A DNA stretch of 64,000 nt from Erythrobacter crassostreae (GCF_019204045.1 NZ_JAGSPC010000003.1:54626-118625), one strand, 5' to 3'. Shown: positions 28,046 to 36,951, counted from the first letter of the stretch. Program-made: numbers and translations. Notes: generated by a model from the letters alone, not told the origin.

Positions 28046-29683
28046 ATGGCGCGGTACATATTTATAACCGGCGGCGTGGTCTCCTCGCTCGGCAAAGGTC
28101 TCATGGCGGCAAGTCTTGCTGCCCTCCTTCAGGCGCGTGGGTACAAGGTCCGCATTCGGAAATTCGACCCTTATCTCAATGTCGACCCGGGCACGATGAG
28201 CCCGTATCAGCATGGCGAAGTTTATGTGACCGACGACGGGGCTGAGACTGACCTCGATCTTGGGCACTATGAACGCTTCACCGGCGTCTCAGCACGTCAG
28301 AGCGACAACATAACCTCGGGCCGTGTCTATCGCGATATCATCGCGAAGGAGCGGCGAGGGGACTATCTCGGCGCGACCGTACAGGTGATCCCGCATGTGA
28401 CCGATGCGATCAAGCAATTCGCGCTTGATGATCAGGATGATCATGATTTTATCCTGTGTGAAATAGGCGGAACCGTGGGGGACATCGAATCGCTCCCATT
28501 TATGGAGGCGATCCGTCAGCTGCGGAATGATCTTGAGCCGATGCAAACGCTAAGCGTTCATGTGACGCTGGTCCCCTACATCGCGGCCGCAGGTGAATTG
28601 AAGACAAAGCCAACGCAGCATTCTGTGCGCGAACTCGCAAGCCTTGGCATAAAGCCAGATGTCTTGCTGTGCCGTGCTGAACACCCAATTCCGGATGGCG
28701 AACGGCAAAAGATCGCCAATTTCTGCAACGTTCGCAAAGAGGCTGTTATTCCAGCGCTTGATGCACCTTCGATTTACTCGGTGCCATTGCAATATCACGA
28801 AGCGGGCCTCGATGCCGAGGTATTGCGAGGCTTTGGTATCACGGACGCCAAAGACCCTGACCTCTCTTCTTGGGATGATGTGACAGACCGGTTCTTCAAC
28901 CCAGAGGGCGAAGTTACGATCGGCGTTGTTGGCAAATATGTTGGCCTACCAGATGCCTATAAGAGCCTGAATGAAGCGCTCGTTCATGGCGGCCTCGCCA
29001 ACCGGGTGAAGGTCAATATCAAATGGATCGATGCGGAAGTCTTCGAAGGTGAAGACGAAAGCGCGCTTGTTGCCGCACTTGAACCGATGCACGGCATCTT
29101 GGTGCCCGGTGGCTTTGGCGAGCGCGGGAGCGAGGGAAAGATATCAAGCGTCAAATTCGCCCGCACCCGCAAGGTCCCGTTCTTTGGGATCTGCCTAGGA
29201 ATGCAGATGGCGTGTATCGAAGGCGCACGTGAAGCCGGATTTGACGCTGCCTCATCATCGGAATTTGGCGAGACTGAGGAACCGGTCGTTGGAATTATAA
29301 CCGAGTGGATGAGCGAAGAGGGCATTCAGGAACGCGAAGAAGGCGGCGATCTGGGCGGAACGATGCGCTTAGGCGCGTATGGTGCGAAGCTCAGCGCCAA
29401 TAGCCATGTTTCGCGCATTTATGGTGGATCAGAAACGATTTCTGAGCGCCACCGGCACCGTTACGAGGTGAATGCACGCTATATCGATCCCCTTGAACGG
29501 CAAGGCCTCGTTTTTTCCGGATTGTCGCCCGATGGCTTGTTGCCGGAAATCGTCGAACGCCCTGATCATCCATGGTTTGTCGGCGTTCAATTCCATCCAG
29601 AATTGAAATCTCGACCGTTCGATCCGCACCCACTGTTTGCAGGTTTTGTTGCTGCGGCGCTTGAGCAATCTCGCTTAGTCTGA
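28046..29683 (+). CDS. pyrG: CTP synthase
   Basis: It aminates UTP to CTP using glutamine and ATP. The 545-residue protein has the synthetase domain with [17 protein letters not shown] at its N terminus (P-loop-like), [21 protein letters not shown] and [12 protein letters not shown], and a class I glutamine amidotransferase domain from about 300 with the nucleophile Cys in FFGICLGMQ (about 387), [10 protein letters not shown] and the histidine in [10 protein letters not shown]. Both activities therefore look intact. ATG at 28046 follows a 138-base spacer after secG, enough for its own promoter. Confidence 0.97.
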   Translation: MARYIFITGGVVSSLGKGLMAASLAALLQARGYKVRIRKFDPYLNVDPGTMSPYQHGEVYVTDDGAETDLDLGHYERFTGVSARQSDNITSGRVYRDIIAKERRGDYLGATVQVIPHVTDAIKQFALDDQDDHDFILCEIGGTVGDIESLPFMEAIRQLRNDLEPMQTLSVHVTLVPYIAAAGELKTKPTQHSVRELASLGIKPDVLLCRAEHPIPDGERQKIANFCNVRKEAVIPALDAPSIYSVPLQYHEAGLDAEVLRGFGITDAKDPDLSSWDDVTDRFFNPEGEVTIGVVGKYVGLPDAYKSLNEALVHGGLANRVKVNIKWIDAEVFEGEDESALVAALEPMHGILVPGGFGERGSEGKISSVKFARTRKVPFFGICLGMQMACIEGAREAGFDAASSSEFGETEEPVVGIITEWMSEEGIQEREEGGDLGGTMRLGAYGAKLSANSHVSRIYGGSETISERHRHRYEVNARYIDPLERQGLVFSGLSPDGLLPEIVERPDHPWFVGVQFHPELKSRPFDPHPLFAGFVAAALEQSRLV

Positions 29684-30108
29684 GACATGCACGCCCTCAA
29701 GCTATTGAATTGGTGGAGCAATCACAGGCGATGGCCGATGCATGCGAAATTCTACGTACAGCAAACTTATGTCGCGTTTTTACAATTAGATGAAATTAAT
29801 CTTGCGCGATAATGCACTGGCAGCTTACGGGCTTGCGCACTGTAGTTTTTCGTAAGGGTGGATACCCCCTAAGCACGAACGAAGAATTGTTGGTGTTTGG
29901 ACGATATTCGAATGCGTTGATGGACCTCTGCTTTAAAGCGGGAATTTCTGGACGCATTTTACAAAGCTCGAAACGGTGTTGACCGTCTTCTGCGACCCGG
30001 ACGGTGAGCATCGAAACGAGGCGGCTTAGGTCGCAGGGGCGGATCTCAACGATCCGCCCCTAACTTTTTCAAACCAATTTTTGTCGATTTATGCGCCTAA
30101 ACGAGCGC
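29684..30108. other. 425-base intergenic region with no confident gene
   Basis: Between pyrG and hsp20 I find no convincing protein gene. A 56-codon plus-strand frame (29812-29982, beginning MHWQLTGLRTVVFRKGGYPL) and a 71-codon minus-strand frame (29796-30011) overlap one another; neither has a ribosome binding site or recognisable motif. The region ends in a strong plus-strand terminator (30036-30069) about 350 bases beyond the pyrG stop. It could be a long 3' untranslated region, a small RNA gene, or a small-protein gene. Confidence 0.6.
30036..30069 (+). terminator. Strong rho-independent terminator downstream of pyrG
   Basis: GGGGCGGATC (30036-30045) pairs perfectly with GATCCGCCCC (30051-30060) around a TCAAC loop, followed by TAACTTTTT. 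The T-run is present only for plus-strand transcription, so the hairpin ends a rightward transcript and not hsp20, which runs leftward toward it. Confidence 0.9.
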
Positions 30109-30588
30109 TCAGGCCACGTCTGCGGATTTGTCTTCGGATCCATCTGGAACGGCAGTCAGTGTCGGGGTGCCGTTCACGGAAATTTTCTTAGGCTTCATCG
30201 CCTCGGGCACTTCACGAACCAAATCGATAATCAGAAGCCCGTCAGCCATATCTGCCTGCTCAACACGGACATGGTCGGCGAGCTCAAACCGGCGCTCAAA
30301 GCCACGGTTCGCAATGCCGACATGGAGCATTTCGGCCCCGCCATCGACATCGTCACGCTTTTTGCCTTGAACAGTCAACAAGTTTTGCTGCGCAGTGATA
30401 TCGATATCCTGCGGACGGAAACCCGCGACAGCTAATGTTATACGATAATTGTCTTCGCCGCTTCGCGCGATGTTAAAGGGCGGATAGTTGTCACCCGAAG
30501 TGTTGCGCGCCTGGCTTTCCAGAAGGTCGAACAGGTGATCAAAACCAACGGTGCTGCGGCGGTAAGGGGTGAAATCTAGACGTGACAT
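30109..30588 (-). CDS. Small heat-shock protein (Hsp20/IbpA family)
   Basis: This ATP-independent holdase binds unfolding proteins in the cytoplasm. The 159-residue protein has an N-terminal arm with the alphaproteobacterial IbpA-like opening (MSRLDFTPYRRSTVGFDHLFDLLE), an alpha-crystallin domain (about 35-130, with YRITLAVAGFRPQDIDI and GFERRFELADHVRV) and a C-terminal tail in which PKKISVN contains an I-x-V type interaction motif. The leader carries a ROSE-like RNA thermometer that masks the ribosome binding site, implying translation rises with temperature. It is transcribed away from grxC. Confidence 0.94.
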   Translation of the reverse strand: MSRLDFTPYRRSTVGFDHLFDLLESQARNTSGDNYPPFNIARSGEDNYRITLAVAGFRPQDIDITAQQNLLTVQGKKRDDVDGGAEMLHVGIANRGFERRFELADHVRVEQADMADGLLIIDLVREVPEAMKPKKISVNGTPTLTAVPDGSEDKSADVA

Positions 30589-30654
30589 AATTCACAAATC
30601 CTCTTGTTTGAGCAATTTGAACATAAATGCAGACCTGCGCCATGCAGCGCCTGC
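30589..30654 (-). promoter_or_regulatory. ROSE-type RNA thermometer in the hsp20 leader
   Basis: On the minus strand, AAUUGCUC (30610-30617) faces GAGGAUUU (30596-30603) across the six-base loop AAACAA. The helix covers the ribosome binding site GAGGA and carries a G-G and a U-U mismatch, the defining features of the temperature-sensitive ROSE hairpin with its UUGCU anti-Shine-Dalgarno motif. A stable upstream hairpin, GCAGGCGC TGCATG GCGC....CTGC, occupies 30629-30654, as in known ROSE leaders. A CTTGGG element near 30677-30682 could be part of an RpoH promoter, but that is tentative. Confidence 0.85.
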
Positions 30655-30751
30655 GGTTTAGTCGCATATCGCGTTTCCCAAGACTGGCGAAACGCTGCAA
30701 CACGCACTATTTGGGTTTGAGTAAACACGTTTCAAGAGGTCCGTCACTCCG

Positions 30752-31015
30752 ATGAGCAAACCGAAAATCGACATCTATACCAAATTCACTTGCCCGTTTT
30801 GCGTGCGCGCGAAACGTTTGCTCAGTTCGAAGGGCGTAGAGTTCAACGAATTCGATATCTCGATGGGCGGTCCGAAGCGAGATGAAATGACAGAGCGAGC
30901 GCCAGATGCTCGCACTGTGCCGCAGATTTTTATTGGTGATACGCATGTTGGCGGATCCGATGAACTTGCAGCTCTCGAACGCGCTGGTGAGCTCGACGCG
31001 CTTTTGGCGGGTTGA
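30752..31015 (+). CDS. grxC: Glutaredoxin 3
   Basis: It is a glutathione-dependent thiol-disulfide oxidoreductase. The 87-residue protein has the dithiol active site CPFC at residues 14-17, the TVPQIFIG cis-proline motif near 52-60 and the glutathione-binding GGSDEL near 67-72. These and the length match bacterial GrxC. It is followed directly by the nitrilase-family gene: the stop codon and the next ATG are adjacent. In many alphaproteobacteria grxC stands before this nitrilase and the DUF1178 gene, as here. Confidence 0.96.
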   Translation: MSKPKIDIYTKFTCPFCVRAKRLLSSKGVEFNEFDISMGGPKRDEMTERAPDARTVPQIFIGDTHVGGSDELAALERAGELDALLAG

Positions 31016-31873
31016 ATGGCGCGCATCGCCGTCCTTCAAATGACATCAGGGATTGATCCCGAGGCGAATTTCACGGTTGTCGAGGAGGCGGCGACTCGTG
31101 CGGCGGGCGAGGGCGCAGTAGTTCTTTTTACGCCAGAGATGTCGCTTTTGCTCGACAAGGATCGCGAGCGCGCGCGGCAGACCATGGCGCAGCCGGGTTA
31201 TGGAGTTGCGGAAACGGAACAGTTCGGCTCGTTCGAAGAACGCCTTTTGTTGTTGGCTGAAAAGGTGCAGATCGACATCGCTCTTGGCTCCATGCCAGTG
31301 CCAAAAGAAAATGGCAGATTGGCCAATCGCTCGCTTTATTGCCGTGCGGATGGAACCAATGCGGGGCTGTACGACAAGATGCACATGTTCGATGTGCGAT
31401 TGTCGACTGGCGAGACTTGGCGTGAAAGTTCGGCCTACGAACCAGGCGAAGGTCCTGTCAGCGTTTATGACACACCGCTCGGCGAACTTGGCCTGACAAT
31501 CTGTTACGACCTCCGTTTCCCCGCTCTTTTCGATTGGCTGGGACGGGTGCCATGCGATGCTATCGCCGTGCCAGCCGCATTTACAAAGCCCACGGGTGCG
31601 GCGCACTGGCACGTATTGCTGCGGGCCCGCGCAATTGAGGCGTCGGCTTTCGTGATCGCTGCGGCTCAAGTTGGCAAGCATGAGGATGGACGCGAGACCT
31701 ACGGTCACAGCCTTGTTGTGGATCCATGGGGCGAGGTCTTGCTCGATATGGGCGGCACGGAGCCAGCACTTGAATTTTGCGATATCAATCTGAACCGGAT
31801 TGCCGAAGTGAGAGAGCAAGTGCCAAGCCTTGCCAACAAACGCGAAATCCCCAATTATAGACGCGCATCATGA
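31016..31873 (+). CDS. Carbon-nitrogen hydrolase (nitrilase superfamily, Nit1/Nit2-like amidase)
   Basis: This 285-residue cytosolic amidase shows the full nitrilase triad: Glu41 in FTPEMS, Lys121 in YDKMHMFD and Cys163 in TICYDLRFP, followed by a conserved Glu/His-rich dimer region (HWHVLLRARAIE). It groups with Nit-type omega-amidases rather than nitrilases; bacterial and eukaryotic Nit1 proteins hydrolyse deaminated glutathione, which would fit its place immediately after a glutaredoxin gene. That substrate is inferred from family and context. Its stop overlaps the DUF1178 ATG. Confidence 0.92.
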   Translation: MARIAVLQMTSGIDPEANFTVVEEAATRAAGEGAVVLFTPEMSLLLDKDRERARQTMAQPGYGVAETEQFGSFEERLLLLAEKVQIDIALGSMPVPKENGRLANRSLYCRADGTNAGLYDKMHMFDVRLSTGETWRESSAYEPGEGPVSVYDTPLGELGLTICYDLRFPALFDWLGRVPCDAIAVPAAFTKPTGAAHWHVLLRARAIEASAFVIAAAQVGKHEDGRETYGHSLVVDPWGEVLLDMGGTEPALEFCDINLNRIAEVREQVPSLANKREIPNYRRAS

Positions 31874-32346
31874 TCGTTTATGACCTCCACTGTGAGCACG
31901 GCCATCGTTTTGAAGGCTGGTTCGGCTCTTCCACTGACTTCGAAGACCAGCAATCTGGGGGTCTTATCTCTTGCCCCGAGTGCGGATCCGAACAGATCGG
32001 AAAGGCCCTCATGGCCCCGGCAGTGCCGGTAAAAACCAATACAAAGAACGACGTGCCCGTTCCATCTGTACCAGCGTCGGCAAAACCGGTTAGCAATCAA
32101 CCAATCCCTGCGGAGGTGGAAAAGGCCATGCAGGCATTGGCGAGGGCGCAGGAAAAAGCGCTTCAAAAGAGCACTTGGGTCGGAGAGAAGTTCGTCGAGC
32201 AATCGCGCGAAATGCACTACGGCGAACGTGATGAGGCGCCGATCCACGGGCAAGCGACGCTGGAAGAAGCCAAATCTCTTGTCGACGAAGGCGTACAGGT
32301 CGCCCCGCTTCCGTTTCCTGTGGCACCGCCTGACAAACTCAATTGA
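31870..32346 (+). CDS. DUF1178 family protein
   Basis: This 158-residue protein begins with the typical DUF1178 opening MIVYDLHCEHGHRFEGWFGSS, followed by a CPECGS zinc-ribbon-like cysteine pair near residue 38 (with the earlier Cys/His as possible partners), a variable Pro/Val-rich linker and a helical C-terminal part ending with EAPIHGQATLEEAKSLVDEG. The family has no known function. The ATG overlaps the stop of the nitrilase gene (ATGA), so the three genes grxC, amidase and DUF1178 form one translational block. Confidence 0.9.
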   Translation: MIVYDLHCEHGHRFEGWFGSSTDFEDQQSGGLISCPECGSEQIGKALMAPAVPVKTNTKNDVPVPSVPASAKPVSNQPIPAEVEKAMQALARAQEKALQKSTWVGEKFVEQSREMHYGERDEAPIHGQATLEEAKSLVDEGVQVAPLPFPVAPPDKLN

Positions 32347-32378
32347 TTAGAGTTTTCTCAATGCTAAAGCGGCGTTGG

Positions 32379-32455
32379 GGCCCCGTAGCTCAGCCGGATA
32401 GAGCACCAGATTCCTAATCTGGGGGCCGCGTGTTCGAATCACGCCGGGGTCACCA
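32379..32455 (+). tRNA. tRNA-Arg (anticodon CCT)
   Basis: The 77-base gene folds as a complete cloverleaf. The acceptor arm GGCCCCG pairs with CGGGGTC with one G-U pair; the anticodon stem CCAGA/TCTGG encloses the loop TTCCTAA, giving anticodon CCT at 32413-32415, which reads AGG arginine codons. The T arm is GCGTG-TTCGAAT-CACGC. Discriminator A and an encoded CCA end (32453-32455) are present. Confidence 0.97.
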
Positions 32456-32462
32456 TCAATCG

Positions 32463-33689
32463 TTAAGCCGTTTTGGGCTGTGCTGGACCGCTACCGTAAA
32501 GCTTGAGCGCCAATCCACATAACATCGTAAGCAAAGCACACGATGCGAGCACCGCTATCGCTGTTCCTTGCCATGCGAACGCATCGAACACCGCAGTTCC
32601 AAGAATCGAACCAGCTCCTCCACCGATAAACATAATAACAACGTAGATCGTGGTCAGACGCGTGCGCAATGCAGGTTCTTGCGATAGGAATGTCATTCGG
32701 CTTCCAACGTCAATTGCCGGACCAACAGTTGATGTGATCAGTATCGGAATAATCAACAGCCAGATGTTGCCACCAAATGGAAGCAGCAGCGCTGTGCCGG
32801 CTGTTTGAATGAGCGCGAGGTAAAGCCTTGCTCGGCGTGGGCCGACACGGTCTGACCATTGCCCCAACTTTGGTGTGGTCAACACACTGAGCGCGGCAAA
32901 GCCTGCAAGGTATCCGACGGCGTCTGTACCGTATCCCATCTCAGGAGAGGTAAGGTGCAGGGCGAGCGCCAGCCAGAGCGCAATGAATTGGCCAAAGCCA
33001 ATTGCCTGAATGGCGCCAGAAATCATGATTTCTGGGTGCGAACGCAGCAGCGGGAAGACGGACATCACCAATTGAACGTAAGGCTGACGCACCACTTTGG
33101 GCGCTGCTGCTTCCGCTTTTGGCATGATCCGCGGCAGAGCGATGGCGATGGCCAGCATCGATAGTGTCGCCGCCCAATATACTGTCCGCCAGCCGAAGTG
33201 TTCGGCAATCACGCCTGCTCCGACACGCGCGACAAGAATGCCGAATATGATCCCAGCGGTCAGTGTTGCTGTGACATGCCCGAGGCGCTCGGGCGCCACT
33301 CTTTTGGATGCATATGCTGGCAGCAAATAGGGTGCGATCGTGAAGAACCCGAGGACGGTCGATCCCACAGTGAATAACGCGAAGCCGGGGGCCAACGTCA
33401 TGACAATCAAGCCAAGGCATTGCCCGGCAGTAAAGACGATTGTCAGATTGCGATTTGAATAACGATCGCCAAGCGGCAATAGCAGGAGTATGCCGATAGC
33501 AAGAGCCAATTGGTTCAATGCAGGCACGATCCCAATTTTCGCATCGCTAACGCCAAATCCTTCAGCGACGTCACCGATGATCGGGTGGATATAGTATGCG
33601 TTAGCGGTGACCACGGCAACGGCCAGCGCCAAGAGCAGTTCTTGACGCCGGGTCAGTCGCTCCGGTGCGGAAACCGACTGCTCGCTCAA
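32463..33689 (-). CDS. MFS transporter
   Basis: The 408-residue protein has about twelve hydrophobic helices and the major facilitator motif A variant PLGDRYSNRNLT (about 76-87) between helices 2 and 3, with the related WSDRVGPRRARLYLAL in the second half. It resembles drug/proton antiporters of the YgaY/chloramphenicol-resistance branch, but the substrate cannot be read from sequence. Its ATG overlaps the stop of the haloalkane dehalogenase gene by four bases, so the two are co-translated and may act together on the same compound. Its 3' end lies close to the oppositely oriented tRNA-Arg. Confidence 0.88.
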   Translation of the reverse strand: MSEQSVSAPERLTRRQELLLALAVAVVTANAYYIHPIIGDVAEGFGVSDAKIGIVPALNQLALAIGILLLLPLGDRYSNRNLTIVFTAGQCLGLIVMTLAPGFALFTVGSTVLGFFTIAPYLLPAYASKRVAPERLGHVTATLTAGIIFGILVARVGAGVIAEHFGWRTVYWAATLSMLAIAIALPRIMPKAEAAAPKVVRQPYVQLVMSVFPLLRSHPEIMISGAIQAIGFGQFIALWLALALHLTSPEMGYGTDAVGYLAGFAALSVLTTPKLGQWSDRVGPRRARLYLALIQTAGTALLLPFGGNIWLLIIPILITSTVGPAIDVGSRMTFLSQEPALRTRLTTIYVVIMFIGGGAGSILGTAVFDAFAWQGTAIAVLASCALLTMLCGLALKLYGSGPAQPKTA

Positions 33690-34600
33690 CCCAGAGAACC
33701 CGCCTTTTGCGCAGTCGCGATCACGCCCTGGGCAAGTTCAACAGGGCGGTCTTCCTGACAAAAGTGACCACAAGTCGACAGCATACCGTGAGCCATGCCT
33801 TCAGCTCCTTTTATACGTTCGATCAGAGGCTCGGCGAGCCCACCTGTCACTGGGTCATCCTCCCCAAACAGGGTGAGGAATGGCTTGTCGTAATTGGACA
33901 GACCTTTCCACGCTTCGATATTCTGCTGGATGCCATCCATCCCGTCTTCGACCGGAACCAATTGCGGAAAGGCGCGCGCACCGGCTTTGCTCGGCTCATC
34001 AGGGAAGGGCGCGTCATATGCTGCCACTTCCTCGGCCGTGCGCTCCGTCGCCGTTGCTCGTTGCAGCAGCTCTCCAATCATGAAATCAGGGGAAGCCTTC
34101 GCAAATTCACGCCATGCATGGAAAGCGGGAGAAGGAGTTCCGCCGGTTGGAAGGAAGGTGTTGCTTGCCACAACGCAGGCAAACCTTTCCGGACTTTCTC
34201 CGACCATACGCAGTCCAAGCAGTCCGCCCCAATCCTGACAAAACAGGGCTGCAGTTTCAGGCACAACAGCATCCCGCCATTGTTCAAGCCAGCTCACGTG
34301 CCGGTCATAGGTGTAGAAACCAATGTCATCGGGCTTATCACTTTTACCGAAGCCAATAAGGTCCGGTGCAAGACAGCGAAAGCCCGCATCAAGCAGAACC
34401 GGAATCATCTTTCGATAAAGAAAGCTCCAGCTGGGTTCACCGTGGAACAGCAAAACAGGCGGTGCGTCTTTCGGCCCCTCGTCAACATAGTGCATCCGGC
34501 CCGAGAAGCCCTCTCCAAGGTCAATTTCGCACCAATTCTCAGCGAATGGGTAGTCTCGGATCGCCTTAAAGCGTGTGAGGTCGGTTTTGAGGACTTGCAT
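33686..34600 (-). CDS. dhmA: Haloalkane dehalogenase (alpha/beta hydrolase)
   Basis: Enzymes of this type hydrolyse carbon-halogen bonds of alkanes to alcohols. The 304-residue protein has HGEPSWSFLYRKM (about 53-65), with the HGEP oxyanion segment, nucleophile Asp123 followed by the halide-stabilising Trp124 in CQDWGGLLGL, and the catalytic histidine in STCGHFCQEDRP near the C terminus. These features match subfamily HLD-I (DhlA/DmbB/DhmA-like). Several marine alphaproteobacteria carry such genes without a known physiological halogenated substrate; epoxide hydrolase-like activity is a less likely alternative, since the nucleophile-flanking Trp is kept. Confidence 0.85.
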   Translation of the reverse strand: MQVLKTDLTRFKAIRDYPFAENWCEIDLGEGFSGRMHYVDEGPKDAPPVLLFHGEPSWSFLYRKMIPVLLDAGFRCLAPDLIGFGKSDKPDDIGFYTYDRHVSWLEQWRDAVVPETAALFCQDWGGLLGLRMVGESPERFACVVASNTFLPTGGTPSPAFHAWREFAKASPDFMIGELLQRATATERTAEEVAAYDAPFPDEPSKAGARAFPQLVPVEDGMDGIQQNIEAWKGLSNYDKPFLTLFGEDDPVTGGLAEPLIERIKGAEGMAHGMLSTCGHFCQEDRPVELAQGVIATAQKAGSLG

Positions 34601-34658
34601 AAGGGTCGGCTCCTTCGTTCACGAGATCGGCAGCACGAAAAGACTTATTCCGAAGCCG

Positions 34659-35522
34659 TTATGCATTTTCTCCGGTCTCAGTGCCAAGCGGAACGCGCTC
34701 TTTGAATGTGTGCGTGATATATGGGAATGGAATTTCAATACCAGCATTGTCGAGGCTACGCTTGATAGCTCGTACAACTTTGTCTTTCGATTCCCACCCA
34801 GAGCGCGGGGTCGATCCTGACCACCAGCGGACCAAAAAGTCGACTGATGATGAATTGAATTCTTGCGCGAAAACATCAATACCTTTGTCGGTGTCGATCT
34901 CGTCGATCTCGACCACTGCCTTGCGGATGACTTCTGCTGCTTCATCCAAATCCGTATCGTAGGAAACACCGATCACTACGTCATGACGACGCAGTTCCTT
35001 ATCCGTCAGAATCTCTACCGGGTTTTTGAACAGGATTGAATTCGGCACGACAGTCACTTCGCCAGATAGCTTGCGAATGTGCGTTTCGCGCAAGGTAATA
35101 TGCTCAACCTTGCCAACGATCCCCTCGCATTCGATGACATCACCAATCCGCATTTTCTCTCGCACCATAATCAAAACGCCGGCGAGGAAATTTTCGAAAA
35201 TATCCTGAAATGCGAAGCCGATTGCGACCGCGCCGATACCGAGACCAGCAATCAGACTCGACGGAGTAAGATCAGGGAAGAGAACAATCGCTGCAATCAT
35301 CAGACCGAGGATCCACGTCCCCAGCTTGACGAGAGTTTCGATCAGGTTGCGCAAGCTGGGGCGCAGGTCCGTCTTGCCGATCAAACCATCTGCGATTTTG
35401 ACTGTGAATTTTGCAGCAATCGCAGTGATCACAATGATGACGAGCGCAATGGCTAGGTAGGGCAGAGCAACTACGAAATCGTTGCCCATGGATTGAATTT
35501 GGTCGACTAATGTATTCAGCAT
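34659..35522 (-). CDS. Small-conductance mechanosensitive channel (MscS family)
   Basis: MscS channels release solutes on hypo-osmotic shock. From ATG at 35520-35522 the protein has 287 residues: three membrane helices (about 15-37, 62-80 and 90-115), the pore-lining TM3 with GIGAVAIGFAFQDIFENFLAG, then the beta domain (GDVIECEGIVGKVEHITLRETHIRKLSGEVTVVPNS) and the C-terminal alpha/beta cage. The frame stays open 34 codons upstream into the acyl-CoA dehydrogenase leader; that part has no family resemblance. The overlap between the two divergent reading frames makes the exact start uncertain. Confidence 0.92.
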   Translation of the reverse strand: MLNTLVDQIQSMGNDFVVALPYLAIALVIIVITAIAAKFTVKIADGLIGKTDLRPSLRNLIETLVKLGTWILGLMIAAIVLFPDLTPSSLIAGLGIGAVAIGFAFQDIFENFLAGVLIMVREKMRIGDVIECEGIVGKVEHITLRETHIRKLSGEVTVVPNSILFKNPVEILTDKELRRHDVVIGVSYDTDLDEAAEVIRKAVVEIDEIDTDKGIDVFAQEFNSSSVDFLVRWWSGSTPRSGWESKDKVVRAIKRSLDNAGIEIPFPYITHTFKERVPLGTETGENA

Positions 35523-35675
35523 GATGACTTTTTGTATTCCCCTGTTTTCCATCCAACGGGTAATTCGGGAATATCGTTCCAAGACAATCTGAAAGATTGC
35601 AAGCTGACGAGCCTGTGGACTCATTCAAGCGAGCGCGGCAAGGGATTGCCAGGGTCGATTTTGGGGATTTACGTA

Positions 35676-36836
35676 ATGCCTACTGAAAGTGATGAACTTG
35701 CCGAAATCCGCCGCGCGGTGCGCTCGCTTTGCGATGACTTTCCTGGAGAATACTGGAGGGCCAAAGACGCTGCTCGTGAATACCCCGGCGAATTCGTAGA
35801 TGCCCTTACCAAAGCAGGATTCCTCGCCGCGCTGATCCCGACGGAATTTGGCGGCAGCGGGTTAAGTCTGGATGAAGCTGCGGTAATCATGGAAGAGATT
35901 CAGGCATCTGGCTGCAATGGTGGTGCTGCCCATGCGCAAATGTACATAATGAACACATTGCTGCGTTACGGTTCAGAAGTCCAAAAGAACGAATACCTCC
36001 CCAGAATTGCAAGCGGTGATTTGCGCCTTCAGGCCTTTGGGGTGTCAGAGCCGACCAGCGGGACCGACACGCTCAGCCTTAAGACACGCGCAGTTCGTGA
36101 CGGTGATGAATATGTGATCAATGGTCAAAAGATATGGACAAGCCGCGCGGAGCATAGCGATCTGATGTTGCTGCTCGCTCGCACCACACCGCGAGACCAG
36201 ATTGAGAAGAAGACAGAAGGGCTTTCCATGTTCCTCGTCGACATGCAGCAAGCGATCGGAAACGGCATGGAAATCAAGCCGATCCGAACCATGATGAACC
36301 ACTCATCGTGCGAGGTTTTCTTCGATGATTTACGCATTCCAGACAGCGCTCTGGTTGGTGAGCAAGGGAAGGGATTTCGCTACATCCTTTCCGGCATGAA
36401 TGCAGAACGAATCCTAATCGCGGCCGAGTGTATCGGGGATGCCAAATGGTTCATCGATCAGGCAAAAACCTATGCCAGTGACCGAAGCGTTTTTTCGCGG
36501 CCCATCGGTCAAAATCAGGGCATCCAGTTTCCGATTGCTCGCTGCTATTCGCAAATGAGGGCTGCCGAATTGATGGTTCACCATGCGGCGAACGTTTACG
36601 ATGAAGGCGGCAATCCAGGTGAAGAGGCCAACATGGCGAAACTCCTCGCTTCCGAAGCGAGCTGGGCGGCGGCCGATATGTGTGTGCAAACGTTCGGTGG
36701 TTTCGGGTTTGCTGAGGAATATGATGTCGAGCGGAAATTCCGCGAAGCGCGGCTTTACACCGTAGCGCCAATCTCAACCAATCTGATCCTATCATATCTT
36801 GCCGAGCACGTTTTGGGCCTGCCACGCTCATACTGA
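35676..36836 (+). CDS. Acyl-CoA dehydrogenase family protein
   Basis: This FAD flavoprotein would introduce an alpha-beta double bond into an acyl-CoA. From ATG at 35676 (GGGGA eight bases upstream) it has 386 residues with the N-terminal helical domain, the middle beta domain (QAFGVSEPTSGTDT, GQKIWTSRAEHSD) and the C-terminal helical domain (QTFGGFGFAEEYDVERKFREARLYTVAPIST). The site of the MCAD-type catalytic glutamate reads PIST, so it lacks that Glu. A glutamate in GMNAERILIAAE lies where isovaleryl- and long-chain-type enzymes carry their base, so activity is plausible. The substrate is unknown; a branched-chain acyl-CoA is possible. Confidence 0.9.
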   Translation: MPTESDELAEIRRAVRSLCDDFPGEYWRAKDAAREYPGEFVDALTKAGFLAALIPTEFGGSGLSLDEAAVIMEEIQASGCNGGAAHAQMYIMNTLLRYGSEVQKNEYLPRIASGDLRLQAFGVSEPTSGTDTLSLKTRAVRDGDEYVINGQKIWTSRAEHSDLMLLLARTTPRDQIEKKTEGLSMFLVDMQQAIGNGMEIKPIRTMMNHSSCEVFFDDLRIPDSALVGEQGKGFRYILSGMNAERILIAAECIGDAKWFIDQAKTYASDRSVFSRPIGQNQGIQFPIARCYSQMRAAELMVHHAANVYDEGGNPGEEANMAKLLASEASWAAADMCVQTFGGFGFAEEYDVERKFREARLYTVAPISTNLILSYLAEHVLGLPRSY

Positions 36837-36951
36837 ACGTTTGCAGCAACATTTCGCCCCATCGCACCCTAAAAATCGGCGCGATCAGCACTTTCGACTT
36901 GATGCGGCGGGTTAACTATGATTCTGTGGAAATCGATCAAGGGGTAATCCA

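Noticed and set aside
29796..30011. 71-codon minus-strand frame in the pyrG-hsp20 spacer
   Set aside because: No ribosome binding site and no motif; it also runs against the direction of the only terminator in the region.
33665..34705. 346-codon plus-strand open frame antisense to the haloalkane dehalogenase gene
   Set aside because: It has no recognisable motif or membrane pattern and mirrors codons of a clearly real alpha/beta hydrolase on the opposite strand.
36900..36950. CtrA site upstream of ftsB (GGTTAACTATGATTC)
   Set aside because: The half-site deviates from TTAACCAT and no second half is present at the right distance; the GATTC alone is too common.
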